Below are positions 52,891 to 63,959 of a stretch of 64,000 bases of DNA, in pieces; within the stretch, counting starts at the first letter, position 1; each line of letters begins with the position of its first letter. Both the position numbers and the translations under genes were made by a program. Source of the stretch: Istiophorus platypterus (Eukaryota; Chordata; Actinopteri; Istiophoriformes; Istiophoridae); assembly GCA_016859345.1 (NCBI GenBank), contig CM029124.1, forward strand, positions 9,064,501 through 9,128,500, read 5' to 3'. Below the pieces are notes generated by a model that was not told the DNA's origin, did not search any database, and saw nothing but the letters and a program-made list of their open reading frames with translations.

Positions 52891-53869
52891 TGCAGCAAGT
52901 CCATGTGATTGGGAAACATGATTCTCATCGTATTGCCTGTTTGAGTTTTGCCATGTTTACAGAGAGGGTTGCTCTCTTTCTACATGAGGCATGAAAAGCA
53001 GAGAAGCAATGTGTGACATAGACAAACAAGACATGGGGCCAATATCTATCTGTTAATATGACAGGTCCCGGACGTGGGTTTTCCTTTAAATTCCTGGTTT
53101 AAACTTGTATCCCCTGAAAACCGAGCAAGAAAGAGTACTGTGTTTGCTAACAGCTAAATCTTTTGTTGGTCTTGATGTACAGTAATTTATTCACCTAAAA
53201 ACAGAGGAACATGTAATGTTAGTAGAATAGTTAGGAAAATGAGTTTCAAGTTTTTACAGGAGTTAGAAAACTGTTATTTGCACGTTATCCTCCCCAAAAT
53301 AACCTTTGATGACCAGTTTTCCAAAAGTGGCCCTTTCCACAATGTCTTCTACATTGTTATGTGAAACAGATGAAAATATTTGACATCAGGGAGTACAGCA
53401 ATTCAATGTGACTTTGAGTAAATGAATCTGGCCATTTTGGGAATTGGAAGAATAGATAAAATCGCTATGGATAACTTCAGGCAGGATGTGTACTGTAAGT
53501 CATGTGCAGCCAGCAGATGATCATCAGCTGATCCAATAAGCATCAATCACATTCAATGATTCCCACAGAGCGTCTGTCCATGTTGTTAGCCCTTCATTCC
53601 TACCGGTTCACATCCCCTAGGTAATAGAAAACACATTTTACTTAATAATTTGTTGATAATTACACCTAAATACATGCAGAAAAACAATTTTTCCTCCACA
53701 CAAAATTAAAAATTTATCAGGAATATTGTGCATTGCCTTTACAGAATTATTAATATCATAGTTATAGATGTTCTTTCTGGCAATTTTTGAGGAGTGTTGA
53801 AATTTTAAAATGCCAATAAAATGCTCTGATATCACTTTCTGAGAACTTATTTGAAAAATTCTAACTGGT

Positions 53870-54060
53870 ATCCGACCTTTTGATTATGACACCAGATTAA
53901 TGACAGCTCTATGTACAGTGGACTCAGCGGACGCTTTCCGTGCGTCATCAAGATGATCTTTAACGTAGGCATTTGCTCAATATTTACGGAGCTCAATGAC
54001 TTGGGTATTTCAACAAGATAACCTTTCCCCATCACAGTTGGGTCCTTTCATATTAAATGC
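53870..54060. promoter_or_regulatory. Possible conserved noncoding element
   Basis: Repeat-free sequence has several CpGs in an otherwise CpG-poor intron (CAGCGGACGCTTTCCGTGCG near 53926, TTTACGGAGC near 53983), along with CAGATTAATGACAGC near 53890. It has no exon structure. It is suggested as an enhancer-like block by composition only. Confidence 0.22.
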
Positions 54061-55202
54061 TAATAAACTGCAGGAGTTCTAGTCAGCCAATAGAAGAAAT
54101 GTTTGTTAGAAATAAATGTTGGACAGACACTATGAAATAAAGTACGTATTACTATACATACAGTGGCAGTTGCCTCAGGTGTCTTGTTCATAAATGACAA
54201 CCAAGTGAAACTTAATTCCCATATAGTAAAGGTTGAGGTCACCCAGGGAAAAAAAACAAAATGGAAAGAGATAATGGAATAAGACAGTAAAATCCAGGCC
54301 ACTTAGACATATTCCTTCCCTCCTTTATCTTTCAGAGTTTCTGCTTTCCTCTGTCTAGCTGCTTCTCAACATGTCTTCCTGTCTGTCAACTTCTCTCCCT
54401 CTAAACACTTATGAGCCCATTCAACTGTAGGAGATAAAACCATTAGCCCATAGGATGAAATTCTGCACAGAGGATGAGATAAAGGGAAGAACCGTATCCC
54501 AGTAGAGCTTTTTTGATTGGTATGATTTTACATTAGGGTTTTAAGACTACACCGTGGCTGCGAACTCTGGACCATAGTCTCAAGGAATGACTGAGACACT
54601 TGGGTGGTTATGATGTTTATCTTCATCCACCCACCTCAACACTGAGTAATATACTCACTCTCAGCACTGTTTAAAATAAGTTTAAGGGCCTTAGAGCCTC
54701 CTCGTTCGGTGTTGACATCAGAAGAGAGAGACACACAAGAGCCTCTAGGGTGAGAAAAAAGGGTCCAGTTGATTAAGAGCAAGGCAGTTCAAAGCTGAGA
54801 GAGAAGAGAACTTAATTCCTGGTATTGCAGGAGGCAAACAATGATAGATTATTATTTTCTGGCAACAGATACAAGTGCTTGAACAGGGGGATGTGTGATT
54901 TTTTCTTCCCCACAGGAGTAATAGACTAATTTAATGGAAATTTAAAACCTTCACTCTTCTATGCTGCTTTCTGCAGAAAGCCGACACAGTTACTGATATT
55001 TTTTCTGCTTTTAGCACATATTATTATGGGAGTCCAACAGTAAAGTATCAATAAACACTGATTTTCCACAGCAAGCTCTCCGGCACGAAGCATTCTAAAT
55101 TACACAATACTGCAGGTGTAATGTGATTATGACAAATGAAAGTTCTCAAGTTGTGGCTTATTTTTGACAAATAGCATGGGATTACTGATAGGCATACGTG
55201 TG

Positions 55203-55380
55203 ATTACCTCCGCCAAGGAGGTTATGTTTTCACCCGTGTGTGTTTATTCATCAGAAGGATTACGCAAAAAAGTACTGAACTGATTTACACCAAACTTGGT
55301 GCAGGGATTAGGCATGGGCCAAAGAAGAACCCATTAAATTTTGGTTTGGATCCAGTGAAAAGGGCGCATCCATGCTGTGC
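55203..55380 (+). mobile_element. Dispersed repeat beginning ACCTCCGCCAAGGAGGTTATG
   Basis: The sequence ACCTCCGCCAAGGAGG, TTTTCACCCG, GGATTACGCAAAAAAGTACTG, CACCAAACTTGGTG and AAGAACCCATTAAATTTTGG is a repeat I recognise from many fish and other vertebrate genomes. I am unsure of its class (possibly an RTE-type retroposon tail). It includes a small palindrome, CCTCCGCCAAGGAGG. No coding frame is left. Confidence 0.6.
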
Positions 55381-56129
55381 CTGTGTTACCCTTAGAGTGT
55401 AAGTGGTATTATACACTGTGTGTACTTTCAAGTCTTAATAGGTTACGGAAAACAATATCAAAACCCTTAAAACTGATGATACCTGAGGAAGAAAATCAAC
55501 AACAGGTGAACATGAATAGAGCCTTTGCAGCCTGAATATAATTTGGTCATATGATTCCTTTATAGCCTGAGAATGATTTTTATGGCTAAACCACCCACGT
55601 AATAATCAGGGAGCCTGTTCTGGTCTGTGTTGTCTCATGCAGTGAGTGTTCCCAGTCATATTAGCTGTTATAAGTACAATAGGAGTCAAAGAAAGTCTTT
55701 TTCCACTCAGCATGGCTCCATGCAGTATCCAAGGCTTATGAGAATCTCATCACTCTCCATCCTTATAATGTTCCTGTCAGTGTGCCGGATGGGAACTATT
55801 ACATGCCACAGATCATCATTCACTAGATGCAGGGTCCCCCATAAATGTTTTATTGTGCAAGATATCAGTCCATTTGTGTATAAGCTCAGTGGTTTGCCTC
55901 GTTATGCTAATTTCTGAATGTGTCTCATGTGCTTTCTCGTTAGCTCTTAGCTCTGGAGAGGACAAGAAGCTCTCTCAAATGGATTACACTTCTCCACTAT
56001 TCAGATTTATTTTACAGTTTGTCAGTTTTTGATCTCTGGCTTCTTCTCAGATCAGCCCCATTGTAATCCCACTCATGTAAAGCCCTTGGCTATGAATGGG
56101 ATCTTTTTCATGTCTCCCTCCTATGTTGG

Positions 56130-56330
56130 ATGTTTTCTGACAGACTAATAACAACATTCCTCGCCAGCAAAAGCCAATTGTCACTGTGGCTGATCCATCA
56201 CTCGTCTGTCGCCATTAGCATTCAAGCTTCATTAGCCAGTAAGCACCGGATATAAAATATAATTGTGGGCTATAAACTTTGTTGTGTCACTCAGCCTCAA
56301 GCACCCATTTAGTGTGTTTCAGAGAAAGGG
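56130..56330. promoter_or_regulatory. Possible conserved noncoding element
   Basis: Unique sequence carries CCAATTGTCACTGTGGCTGA, CGCCATTAGCATTC and TTCATTAGCCAGTAAGC, that is, repeated ATTAGC cores plus a CCAAT and CpGs. It has no splice-bounded open frame. The call is by composition only. Confidence 0.2.
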
Positions 56331-57713
56331 TTCTAAAGGTGCTTGTGTTCTCGATATGTGGTTTCTAGGTTTTCGATATTGTATTTGACCATTTAATAAT
56401 TTTTTGTCTTTTTTTTCATGCTTTGTTTTCTTCTAATGTGTAACATCAACATGCAAAGTTACTGCAAATGAAACTAAACCTTTTGGCAAAAATCTGTATT
56501 TCCCTGAGATAAATAAAGAAAGTGTTTCTTAAGAATGCACTTTCCCGACAGTCACACAATACTCACTTTTGTTTTGTTGTGTCACATTGAAAGAAAAGCA
56601 AATATCTGCCTTGGTGGACTGTTTGTATTGTCTGTTTATCCAGCTCAAATGGCAAATGTATCTGCTGTACCTGTGTGTGGGCTATGGTGACAGCTCAGAC
56701 TCCAACTTCTGTTAGAACTTACCAAAAACTCCAGTTCTTTCTGTTATTGTCCTCCAGACCCTGACTTTTCCTTTTCTCTGCATGTTCCTTTATTGCTGTC
56801 TTGAGGCCTCAGGAAACAAAAAACAGTTTCAACTCACATGGAGACATCTGCCACCTAGAGCGAATTTGCTTCTCTTAGTGCCCACTAACCATTTTGGGAA
56901 TGACTTTAAATGGAATCCCACTGTTTCTAAAAGGCCTTTCCCTTTCATGTACAAACCTAAGACTTCATCTTCCCTACACTCATCATCATTTTTGTTTAGT
57001 AAATAACTTCCAAAAATAAAACTCTGGATCAGACATAACTTCTGTATAAAATATGACCCTGTAATCACTACCCAATATAATATTGTTTTGAACTCAATGA
57101 ATTAAATATAACACAGTTATTTTCTAAAGGTCAGAGGACTGCCAATTAATAATACAAGAGATGTGAACACAAACAAAGTAATCCGGTGAGCCAAATAGTT
57201 TGTATAAGATGCTGTGTTGGCATGGACATTAAATATTGATCAAAGGAAACTGAGATGCAATCAGAGTCCAGTTTTGCAAGTACACAATGACTTTATACAA
57301 GGAAATCTCGAATATTATGATACTATGCACAGCTCAGACGGCTCAGACTGTAGTATTTGAAAGAAATGGCATTCTGTTTACCTGTATGTTCTGCCCAGTT
57401 TAAGTTCTGTGCGTGCATGCGGGGTCAGTTTCATCTGGAGCTGATTAACAGAGAATGGGCTTTTGATACTGAGAAGAACAGATGACACTGCGATGACTTC
57501 CAGAGATTAGAGAATCAAATTCAAAAGCTATTTTAGGCTACAGTGCCAGGTACAGTGACATCCCCTGGTTAGAAATTATTGGATGAAATAGGATACACCC
57601 TCTGCCAAGTTGGTGGGTGGTAGTGGTGGAGGGGGCTGGGGGGTTGGAGGTGGTATGGCAGCAATGTTTGAGTGAATGAGACAGAGGGGCAGCCAGACAT
57701 GAGATATAGTGTG

Positions 57714-57715
57714 TG

Positions 57716-57769
<54 letters not shown>

Positions 57770-57798
57770 TGCGTGTGCATGTGCGTGTGTGTGTGTGT
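57714..57798. repeat. (TG)n microsatellite with interruptions
   Basis: The pure run lies at about 57722-57767, followed by CTTGCGTGTGCATGTGCG and a further short TG run. The Thr-His and Val-Cys frames across it are translation of the repeat. Confidence 0.95.
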
Positions 57799-58020
57799 TT
57801 CTGCAAGTATTCCTGTTTGTAATAAGGTTATCACTTTGTTAACTGTCTGTGTAAGCCGGTCTACATTTGCCAGGAGAAGTGTTTGGACCGTATTATAACC
57901 AGTCCTGTCAGCGCCACATCTCTTTATGGTGATTTGGTACTTTGATCATTTTCAAGACTCCCTTGTAATCACCTTGTTGACTTATTGCCCCCATAAGTGT
58001 TTGAGCTCTGGCCACATTTG

Positions 58021-58037
58021 ATGTGTGTGTGTGTGTT
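58021..58037. repeat. Short (TG)n repeat
   Basis: Eight TG units. Confidence 0.85.
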
Positions 58038-59057
58038 TGCGCTCCTGTAAGTGTGTTATTGAAAAGAAGACAGAGACTGTGATAGAGTCGTGGTTTGTAT
58101 GAATGTGCTTCACTCATTTTTTTAAGTGTGTCAGTCTAATGTAACACATGTATGCATGTTGTGTAGAAGGTTACAGCGCGGTGGTAGACATGTTCCCCAT
58201 CATCTGACAGCCCTCTGTCCTGAGATGAGAAGCCTGTTTTCTTCCACCTCTCTCACATAAACACATAATATTTCACTGCTGGATAACTTACACTCCCCGA
58301 GCAGGAGGTGTGACTATTTACTACTCATACTTTCCTAGCGCCCCTATAATATGCTTTCACCCTCGTCCCTCGCCCTTCTGTACCCCCTGCACAACCCCAC
58401 ATCGCTGCCTCCAGCATTTTAAAGACCCATCTCCTCCTGCTGAAGCATGTTTACATAGGAGTGAGTGTGTGTTTTTTCTTCCTCTCCGTCTCTTTCGAGT
58501 GCCTGTTCAATAGGCAGATGGTTGCACTTCCTTTTAAGGATTGATCGCAATAGCCTATCACTTACATGTGTATAGCATCTGTGTAGGGTTGTATTGAAGT
58601 GCAGGCATGAGGAGCGAGGCAAAGGGTCAGGCCTGGAATTAGCCTCACATGAAACGACATTGTTTCTCAAGGCGCGGTATTTCATAGTTTGGATTGCGGG
58701 AATTGTTAGGAACTAGCTGTCACGGTGGCAAATTTAATGCACAAGTTAATTTTTTTTATTTTTTTTTTTACCCGTGTTCTACTCTGACATCCACCATAAA
58801 ACACTTGAGCCTAATTTCAGTGACAGTAACTTTGCTTTTGTTTTAAAAGACACAAAAGGTATGCACTGGATCTCATCCAGGTTTAGATTTACTATGAGAA
58901 TGAAAGAGAGGTTAACTTGAGCCTTCGCTGTGCCGTCATCTCAAGTGGCCGCCGTCTTTTGGTTTGACATATCCCTGAGCCATTCTTCCACTGTCTCTAT
59001 TTTGCCTCTCTATTTTTCTTCCTGTCTCTTGCTTTCACATACACACATACTACACAG

Positions 59058-59148
59058 GCATGTCTAAGTGTCTTAAGAGTGCCATGTCTAAAGAGTTCCA
59101 GCAGCTTGTTACTGAGGCTGTCAAAAAGCGCAGAGACCCACCGCCGAG
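59058..59148 (+). CDS. Putative coding exon C, alternative start exon of the same unidentified gene
   Basis: A 91-base exon has a pyrimidine-rich acceptor (CTTCCTGTCTCTTGCTTTCACAT, then ACTACACAG at 59057) and a strong donor, GAG|GTGAGG. The ATG at 59060 opens 29 codons plus two bases. The peptide starts MSKCLKSAMSKEFQQL, continues VTEAVKK and ends RRDPPP with an incomplete Arg/Ser codon. It has a Lys-rich, helix-compatible middle, then a basic Lys-Lys-Arg-Arg and proline end. There is no signal peptide. Joined to exon A, an in-frame TGA lies one codon before the ATG (TGA GGC ATG). The second Met (codon 9) could also initiate. End phase equals that of exon B, so both could feed one downstream exon, perhaps starting at 64001. 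No known family is recognised. Confidence 0.6.
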
Positions 59149-59360
59149 GTGAGGATGTGTGTGAAATCCCATGAGGCTGTAGCATTGGTCAGATGCATAA
59201 CAACATCCCATTTCACTTTCCATGTGTAGGGTTTTCTCCTCACATCTAGCTTCTATAATTCAACAGCTGAAGCCTGCAACAAGAAGAATCATGCATCCAA
59301 CTCTGTTGCATTTATTCAATACAATTTTGTGGAAATATAAGGCTGCCTATGTTGTGTTTT

Positions 59361-59384
59361 TTAATATGTTTTTTAACATATTAA
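59361..59384. repeat. Perfect 10-bp inverted repeat, 4-base loop
   Basis: TTAATATGTT TTTT AACATATTAA, an AT-only cruciform-prone palindrome 200 bases after exon C. Chance is plausible in AT-rich DNA. Confidence 0.9.
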
Positions 59385-59539
59385 TAAAATGTTAAAAATG
59401 TTCACTGATACATCTGTTAAAAACAGTAATATATAAAGTATTTTCTGATCTGATGAATTTTTCAGCAGAACAGCAGTGCCCTTGAAAGCTTTTACAAAAT
59501 ACTGTTGGAAAAATAAATGTTTTTACTATGGTTAAAGTT

Positions 59540-60105
59540 CAGTTAGTTTTAGGCACATAAATGACTTGGTTAGGGTTAGGGAAAGATCATAGTTTGGGTT
59601 AGAATTACTGCATCGTTAATTGGAAACAATTGCGCTAATGATTAAAAAAAAAATGATGTTGAAGAAGATTGGGAAAGTGTCCTTTCCTAAATCAGACTCC
59701 AATGTTTTGTTGCCCCATCAGGCCAACCCAACGTCCTTCAGCTTACTCTGTTGCTCTGTAACAACATCAGAATATTTCCTACTTTGCTCTGTAGATGCCA
59801 GAGGGCTTTGTTACTTTAACATTAACATATGTAGTTATTCTGGGCATCTTCTGAATCAAGCGACACGGTTGGTTTCGTGGAAGAAGAGTTTGTTTTAATG
59901 ATACTTTCATACTGAACATATCGGAAAAATGATTCAGGTATTTATGGTTATCTTTGGATAACTAAAAGCACTTGGTTAAGGTCTACAAGAGATCATGGTT
60001 AAATACTGAAAAAACTCAAACTTAACCTGAGGCAAAAGGCAGGACACGATCCCGGGTCTCTTGTGTTGAAGTCGAGCACTTTCTAAACATCCCTCCACCT
60101 CAGCC
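59540..60105 (-). mobile_element. tRNA-headed dispersed repeat (SINE-like), decayed
   Basis: On the minus strand, 60105-60041 reads like a tRNA-derived head. TGCTCGACTTCAACACAAGA is followed by GACCCGGGATCGTGTCC, a B-box-like segment (GGGATCGTGTCC against GGTTCGANNCC). The A-box region is eroded. On the plus strand the body shows the family's typical phrases ACTTGGTTAGGGTTAGG with GATCATAGTTTGGGTTA (59559-59602), and ACTTGGTTAAGG with GATCATGGTTAAATACTG and CTCAAACTTAACCTGAGGC (59971-60032). I recognise this as a common teleost repeat. Calling it a SINE rather than a composite transposon is inference. The 59650-59930 interior is less recognisable. Confidence 0.55.
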
Positions 60106-60949
60106 TCCTCTCTGTGCTGTTGCTGCATTCTGAGAATGTTAAACTACTTCCTGCAATGGAACTAAATGTTCCAGTGAATGTAAATAATGATTGCAAATTA
60201 GCTGTGTATGAACAATGGAGATAGGGAGGCAAGATATGCAGCCTGTCTCATGTTCAGATTTAGAAGAACAAAATGTAACTGTTCGGATTAAAACAACAGA
60301 GACAAACCCAGAAGAGAGGTATACTACTTAGCTTAAATTTTGGATCTTGTAAATAGTTGAACTGTCCATCCTCCACCTGCTCTTGATACAACAGAGATCT
60401 TTCCTGGATCCCATGCACAACCATCCTTGGCACCCAACATAACCTCTCACACTGATTATTCTTTCACTTCCTCACATTGTTATTTTATCAGACTAAGCTC
60501 CCGTCAAACTGCTGTCTGTTTATGGCTTGTGGTGCCAGTCTAAACTGGACTCAAACACTCTGCTGCAGTAATCTGGATTGCAGCAAAAGAAGACACCTCA
60601 ATAAAAGCAGATCTCCTGGCTGACCGCGGTCATAAAGGAGCATAAACAAGATTAGGGCAGAATAATTATGCTGAGCTGCTTCCTGGTATTATGGAACTGA
60701 CGGGGCTTCTTCCATTGCACAGACACAAGACCTGTTTTTCTGGCTCTCCAGGCAGAAGAGTTTACACTGATCATATTTACACTTACCATTTGAAGAGCAA
60801 GAATCTCACTTGGTGTTTCTGCTGATGTATATACATGCCTGAAAAAAATCAGTGTTATTGAATGTAAATATTTGGCTTTTCGCTGCAAGATTCCTTCTGT
60901 CCTTTACCCTATATAAAGACTTTCACTTTTAGAGTTTATTTTCCTTTAA

Positions 60950-61010
60950 CTTTTCTTTAACTTTTCAAGATGAACAATGCATGTAACAACAACAACATCA
61001 AAAACATCAA
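60950..61010 (-). repeat. TTG-rich tail next to the LINE copy
   Basis: On the minus strand, following the LINE coding remnant, the sequence includes TTGTTGTTGTTAC, a simple tail of the kind found at the 3' end of LINEs. This marks the probable 3' boundary of the insertion. Confidence 0.35.
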
Positions 61011-61750
61011 CCTTAAAGTTCTGTATCTGTGCCCTGAGGGTAGTGGGATGGGATGTTGATTGAGCGGGTGTGTGGTATCCTGTTCTATTGAGGTTGCAAT
61101 GCGTATAATGGACCTGCGGTTTAACTAAGTGAGTTTGGGTGTGCGGAGACCAATTATCTTGGCAGCCGTGTTGGAGGTGTGGGTGAGTTTTGTCCAGGTA
61201 GTGACAGGTAACATGTTGAAGAAGCAGTTGGAACAGTACAATAGTATGGGCTGAATGATAGTTTGGTACTGTGGTAGAAGTAGATGGGGGCGCAACATAG
61301 AGTCCTTTGAGTTTACAGATAGCTGCTAGTCTTTGGTCACTTCTTTTTCGTATTACGGTCAAAACTGAGTTTAGTGTCAAGAGGGACTCCAAGGTATTTA
61401 ATACTCTCCACTATTTCAACAGTTTGCTTATTGATAAGTATGGGGTGCTAAGGTGAGGGGGCGCCAATTGTTATCTCTTTTGTCTTACCAATATTAAAGA
61501 TGAAGTGAAGCGCAAATAACTGTCAAAACACCACTTCGTGAAGCGTGTGACCATATTTTGATAGTCCAGAACAGAATGGCTGTCTGTGAAAAGGGCAATA
61601 ATGGCCATGTTGTCTTGGTATTTGAAGTAAGTTGTGATGGGTGACGGGCTGTTGCAGTCGCTGGTGTTGTAAAGGGTGAAGAAGAATGGGCTCAAAACAC
61701 ACCCCTGTGGTGTTCCAGTGTTAAATGTGAACACACATCTATTCTGACTA
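61010..61750 (-). pseudogene. Inactive LINE remnant with reverse transcriptase domain (CR1/L2/Rex1 group)
   Basis: The frame 61734-61471 contains GTPQGCVLSPFFFTLY, the signature before the reverse transcriptase active site, then YFKYQDNMAIIAL where an active enzyme has a DD pair; the second Asp is Asn, so catalysis is lost. It continues with TDSHSVLDYQNMV and a Phe-Thr-Lys-Trp-Cys stretch. After frameshifts the downstream part is still visible: VEIVESIKYLGVPLDTK about 61422-61372, QRLAAICKLKGLYVAP about 61339-61289, an in-other-frame IIQPILLYC stretch, and LPSGHRYR near 61026. The usual 5' endonuclease region is absent, as expected of a 5'-truncated insertion. The exact clade is not resolved. 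Confidence 0.8.
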
Positions 61751-61904
61751 CAATATCCAAAAGTGTGAAAACAGATCTTAGATGTAACCTTCTTTGAGGT
61801 TAAGTGTGAACATTTATAACAAATAAATCGATAACAAGACTATAGTGGTCGGTTCGACTAGAATGTGATCTCTTTCACGTTGCCTCAGATGTGCTTTTTT
61901 TTTG

Positions 61905-62241
61905 ACAGTCTTTTTTTTATGGTTGTAGTCCTTGCAATGTTGGTCTGTCAGTCAACCACTTTGGTCCACACTGAAAATTCAACAACAATTGGATGGACTC
62001 CCATAGATTTGTACAAATATTTCTGTTCCCTTCAGGATGATTCGTAGTAACTATGGTGATCCCAAGTGCTCGTCTAGTGCCATTTTATGTTGTATGCATG
62101 TTAACATTATATCTTCTAAACTTCAGCATGCAAGCATTGTCCCTGTTATCAAGTTAGCACGCTGATGTCCTTATTTAGCTCAAAGCTCTACTGTGCATAC
62201 TGTAAGTAACAGTGTTGTAAGGCTTATTCTTAGTCTTGTTA
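61905..62241 (+). mobile_element. Dispersed teleost repeat with internal near-repeats
   Basis: Recognisable phrases of a very common fish repeat appear in order: TTTGGTCCACACTGAAAATT, CAACAACAATTGGATGGA, AGGATGATTCGTAGTAACTA followed by TGGTGATCCC, GTTATCAAGTTAGCACGCTGA, TTTAGCTCAAAGCTCTACTG and TTATTCTTAGTCTTGTT. It has no coding frame, and I do not know its class for certain. It sits directly beyond the LINE remnant, so part of the region may be nested insertions. Confidence 0.6.
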
Positions 62242-63121
62242 ATTGCACACTTGAGGGTCTTGCTGATTTTTAACTTTATTCTTGCCCATATATTAACCCA
62301 ACTTAAGAACCTGCAACCTTTAACTAATTCAAGATCAGCTAAGATTAGAAAACTGGGATTGTCTCTGAATTGCTGAAGCAGTAGAAATGTTAAATCCATG
62401 TAACCATGCACTCACATTAGCAGCGATAACAAAGAAAGTTATTAGTTGTCATTCAATTCCTTTGAATGCTGGGAGACAAGAAGCACCAGAGAGCAGAGCA
62501 ATGGCTGATGTAAAGTCACTTGCTGACATAAGTAATTTTTTTGTGCAAATTAAGAGCAGAATAGTGTAGTACCTTTATTTTTTAATATATTTGCAAAAAT
62601 CATAGTAAATTACATTACCATAAACAAATACTGTATAACCTCAATTATTATTGTAAAACCAATGCTAAAATATTCCGCACAAAATCAACCCAATGCCAAG
62701 TAACACCCACATTTGGCATCAGACATATTGATAAGAAGAGACAGCTATTCACTGACTTGACTTGACACACATTAGCTGAAAGACCATGATGGCACATTCA
62801 GCTAAAATATTAAACACCATGGAGAGGGTCTTGTCATCCAGTAAAATGAACTTACCACTCTTTTTCTGGCTTTTTAAATCCACAGTATCTCCTCAGTGCA
62901 TCCGCTTATGTTTGCTACTTGGGTGCAGAGAACAACTCATGCACTGTCTGTGATAAGGGATGAGTAGTTGGCTGCTCTTGGGAGGGACATTTCTTGTCAG
63001 TTGAACTTACAGTATAAAAGATGACTCACATAAATTACAGACACATGTGTGAATGTGTCCCTATCTTCTTGGCTCCAGAAAGAGGCACATAGTCATTGTA
63101 AAGAGTCTTTCTTTCTGTATG

Positions 63122-63146
63122 TTTTCTTTTCTTTTTTTTTTTTTTT
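63122..63146. repeat. T-rich homopolymer run
   Basis: TTTTCTTTTC is followed by about 15 T. Confidence 0.9.
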
Positions 63147-63959
63147 GAAAAAACTTAACCCCAACTTCTTCTGAGTTAACTGATGTCAGCCCATGAAGCA
63201 TTACTTGGTAATACTGTGTTTTTACTGAAATCCATATTTAAATTGGTGCGGTTTAGAGGCAGCTATAGGGATCAATATGTCTGAAATACAAGCACGATGT
63301 CAGCAAATAGAATTGCTTAATAGTCTATATGCTATGTTACCATTGAGAACAAATCAAATGTGTCAGGAAAAACAATTTTGTTGCATAATTTTTTCCAGTA
63401 TCATTGGACATATGATTCAAGTAACCAAGGAGTAATGCTTCATGGGCTCACATTATTTTACACAGAAGAGGTTTTGGTTTAGTTTTGCTTTTGCAGGCTT
63501 TGTTGTTTTGCTTTTTCTTTCCTTCAGAGAAATACTTATTAATTTGCTGGTGTTACGTTATTTAAATAGTGCATGCATGATATTAACTTATTTTCAAGTT
63601 ATTATAATATATTAATAAAATGGCACTTTTTGGGGGTAATAAAGTGAAAGGGGGTCTACAGATATATAATATCTGGGTGGACTTTATGTGAACTTGCATA
63701 AAGCCATTTATTTTAATATTTGCAGTAATTTACATTTATGAAATTGGACCAACTGTTTTTAACACTTGTTTCAATAAAGAGGTCAGGAAATAATCAGCCT
63801 TTTTCCATCATGCCATGAGTAATGATGGCAAAATAAGGAGTTGGTTATCTTGCTGAAAAGAAGGAGCTGTGGAGCCTGTTGCCTGCAAGTCTTCATTGAT
63901 CAGCTCACTGTGACTGCACCTTCTTGTTCCATTACCTCCTGCAATGTTTAGATCGAGCT

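Larger units (their letters stand above)
23607..59057 (+). other. Long putative intron between exons B and C
   Basis: This 35-kb stretch holds only repeats, candidate regulatory blocks and hairpins, listed separately. Long open frames such as 44805-45278 (157 codons) and 31290-31658 (122 codons) have no recognisable motif, signal or splice context and fit chance in AT-rich DNA. Large parts (about 24-28 kb, 38-41 kb, 42-47 kb) show nothing I can name. Confidence 0.5.

Noticed and set aside
61290..61392. Start of the 148-codon minus-strand frame 61392-60946 taken as a gene
   Set aside because: It is a shifted reading of the LINE remnant and not an independent gene.
61840..61870. GGTTCGACTAG resembling a tRNA B box
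   Set aside because: No acceptor stem, A box or cloverleaf could be fitted around it.
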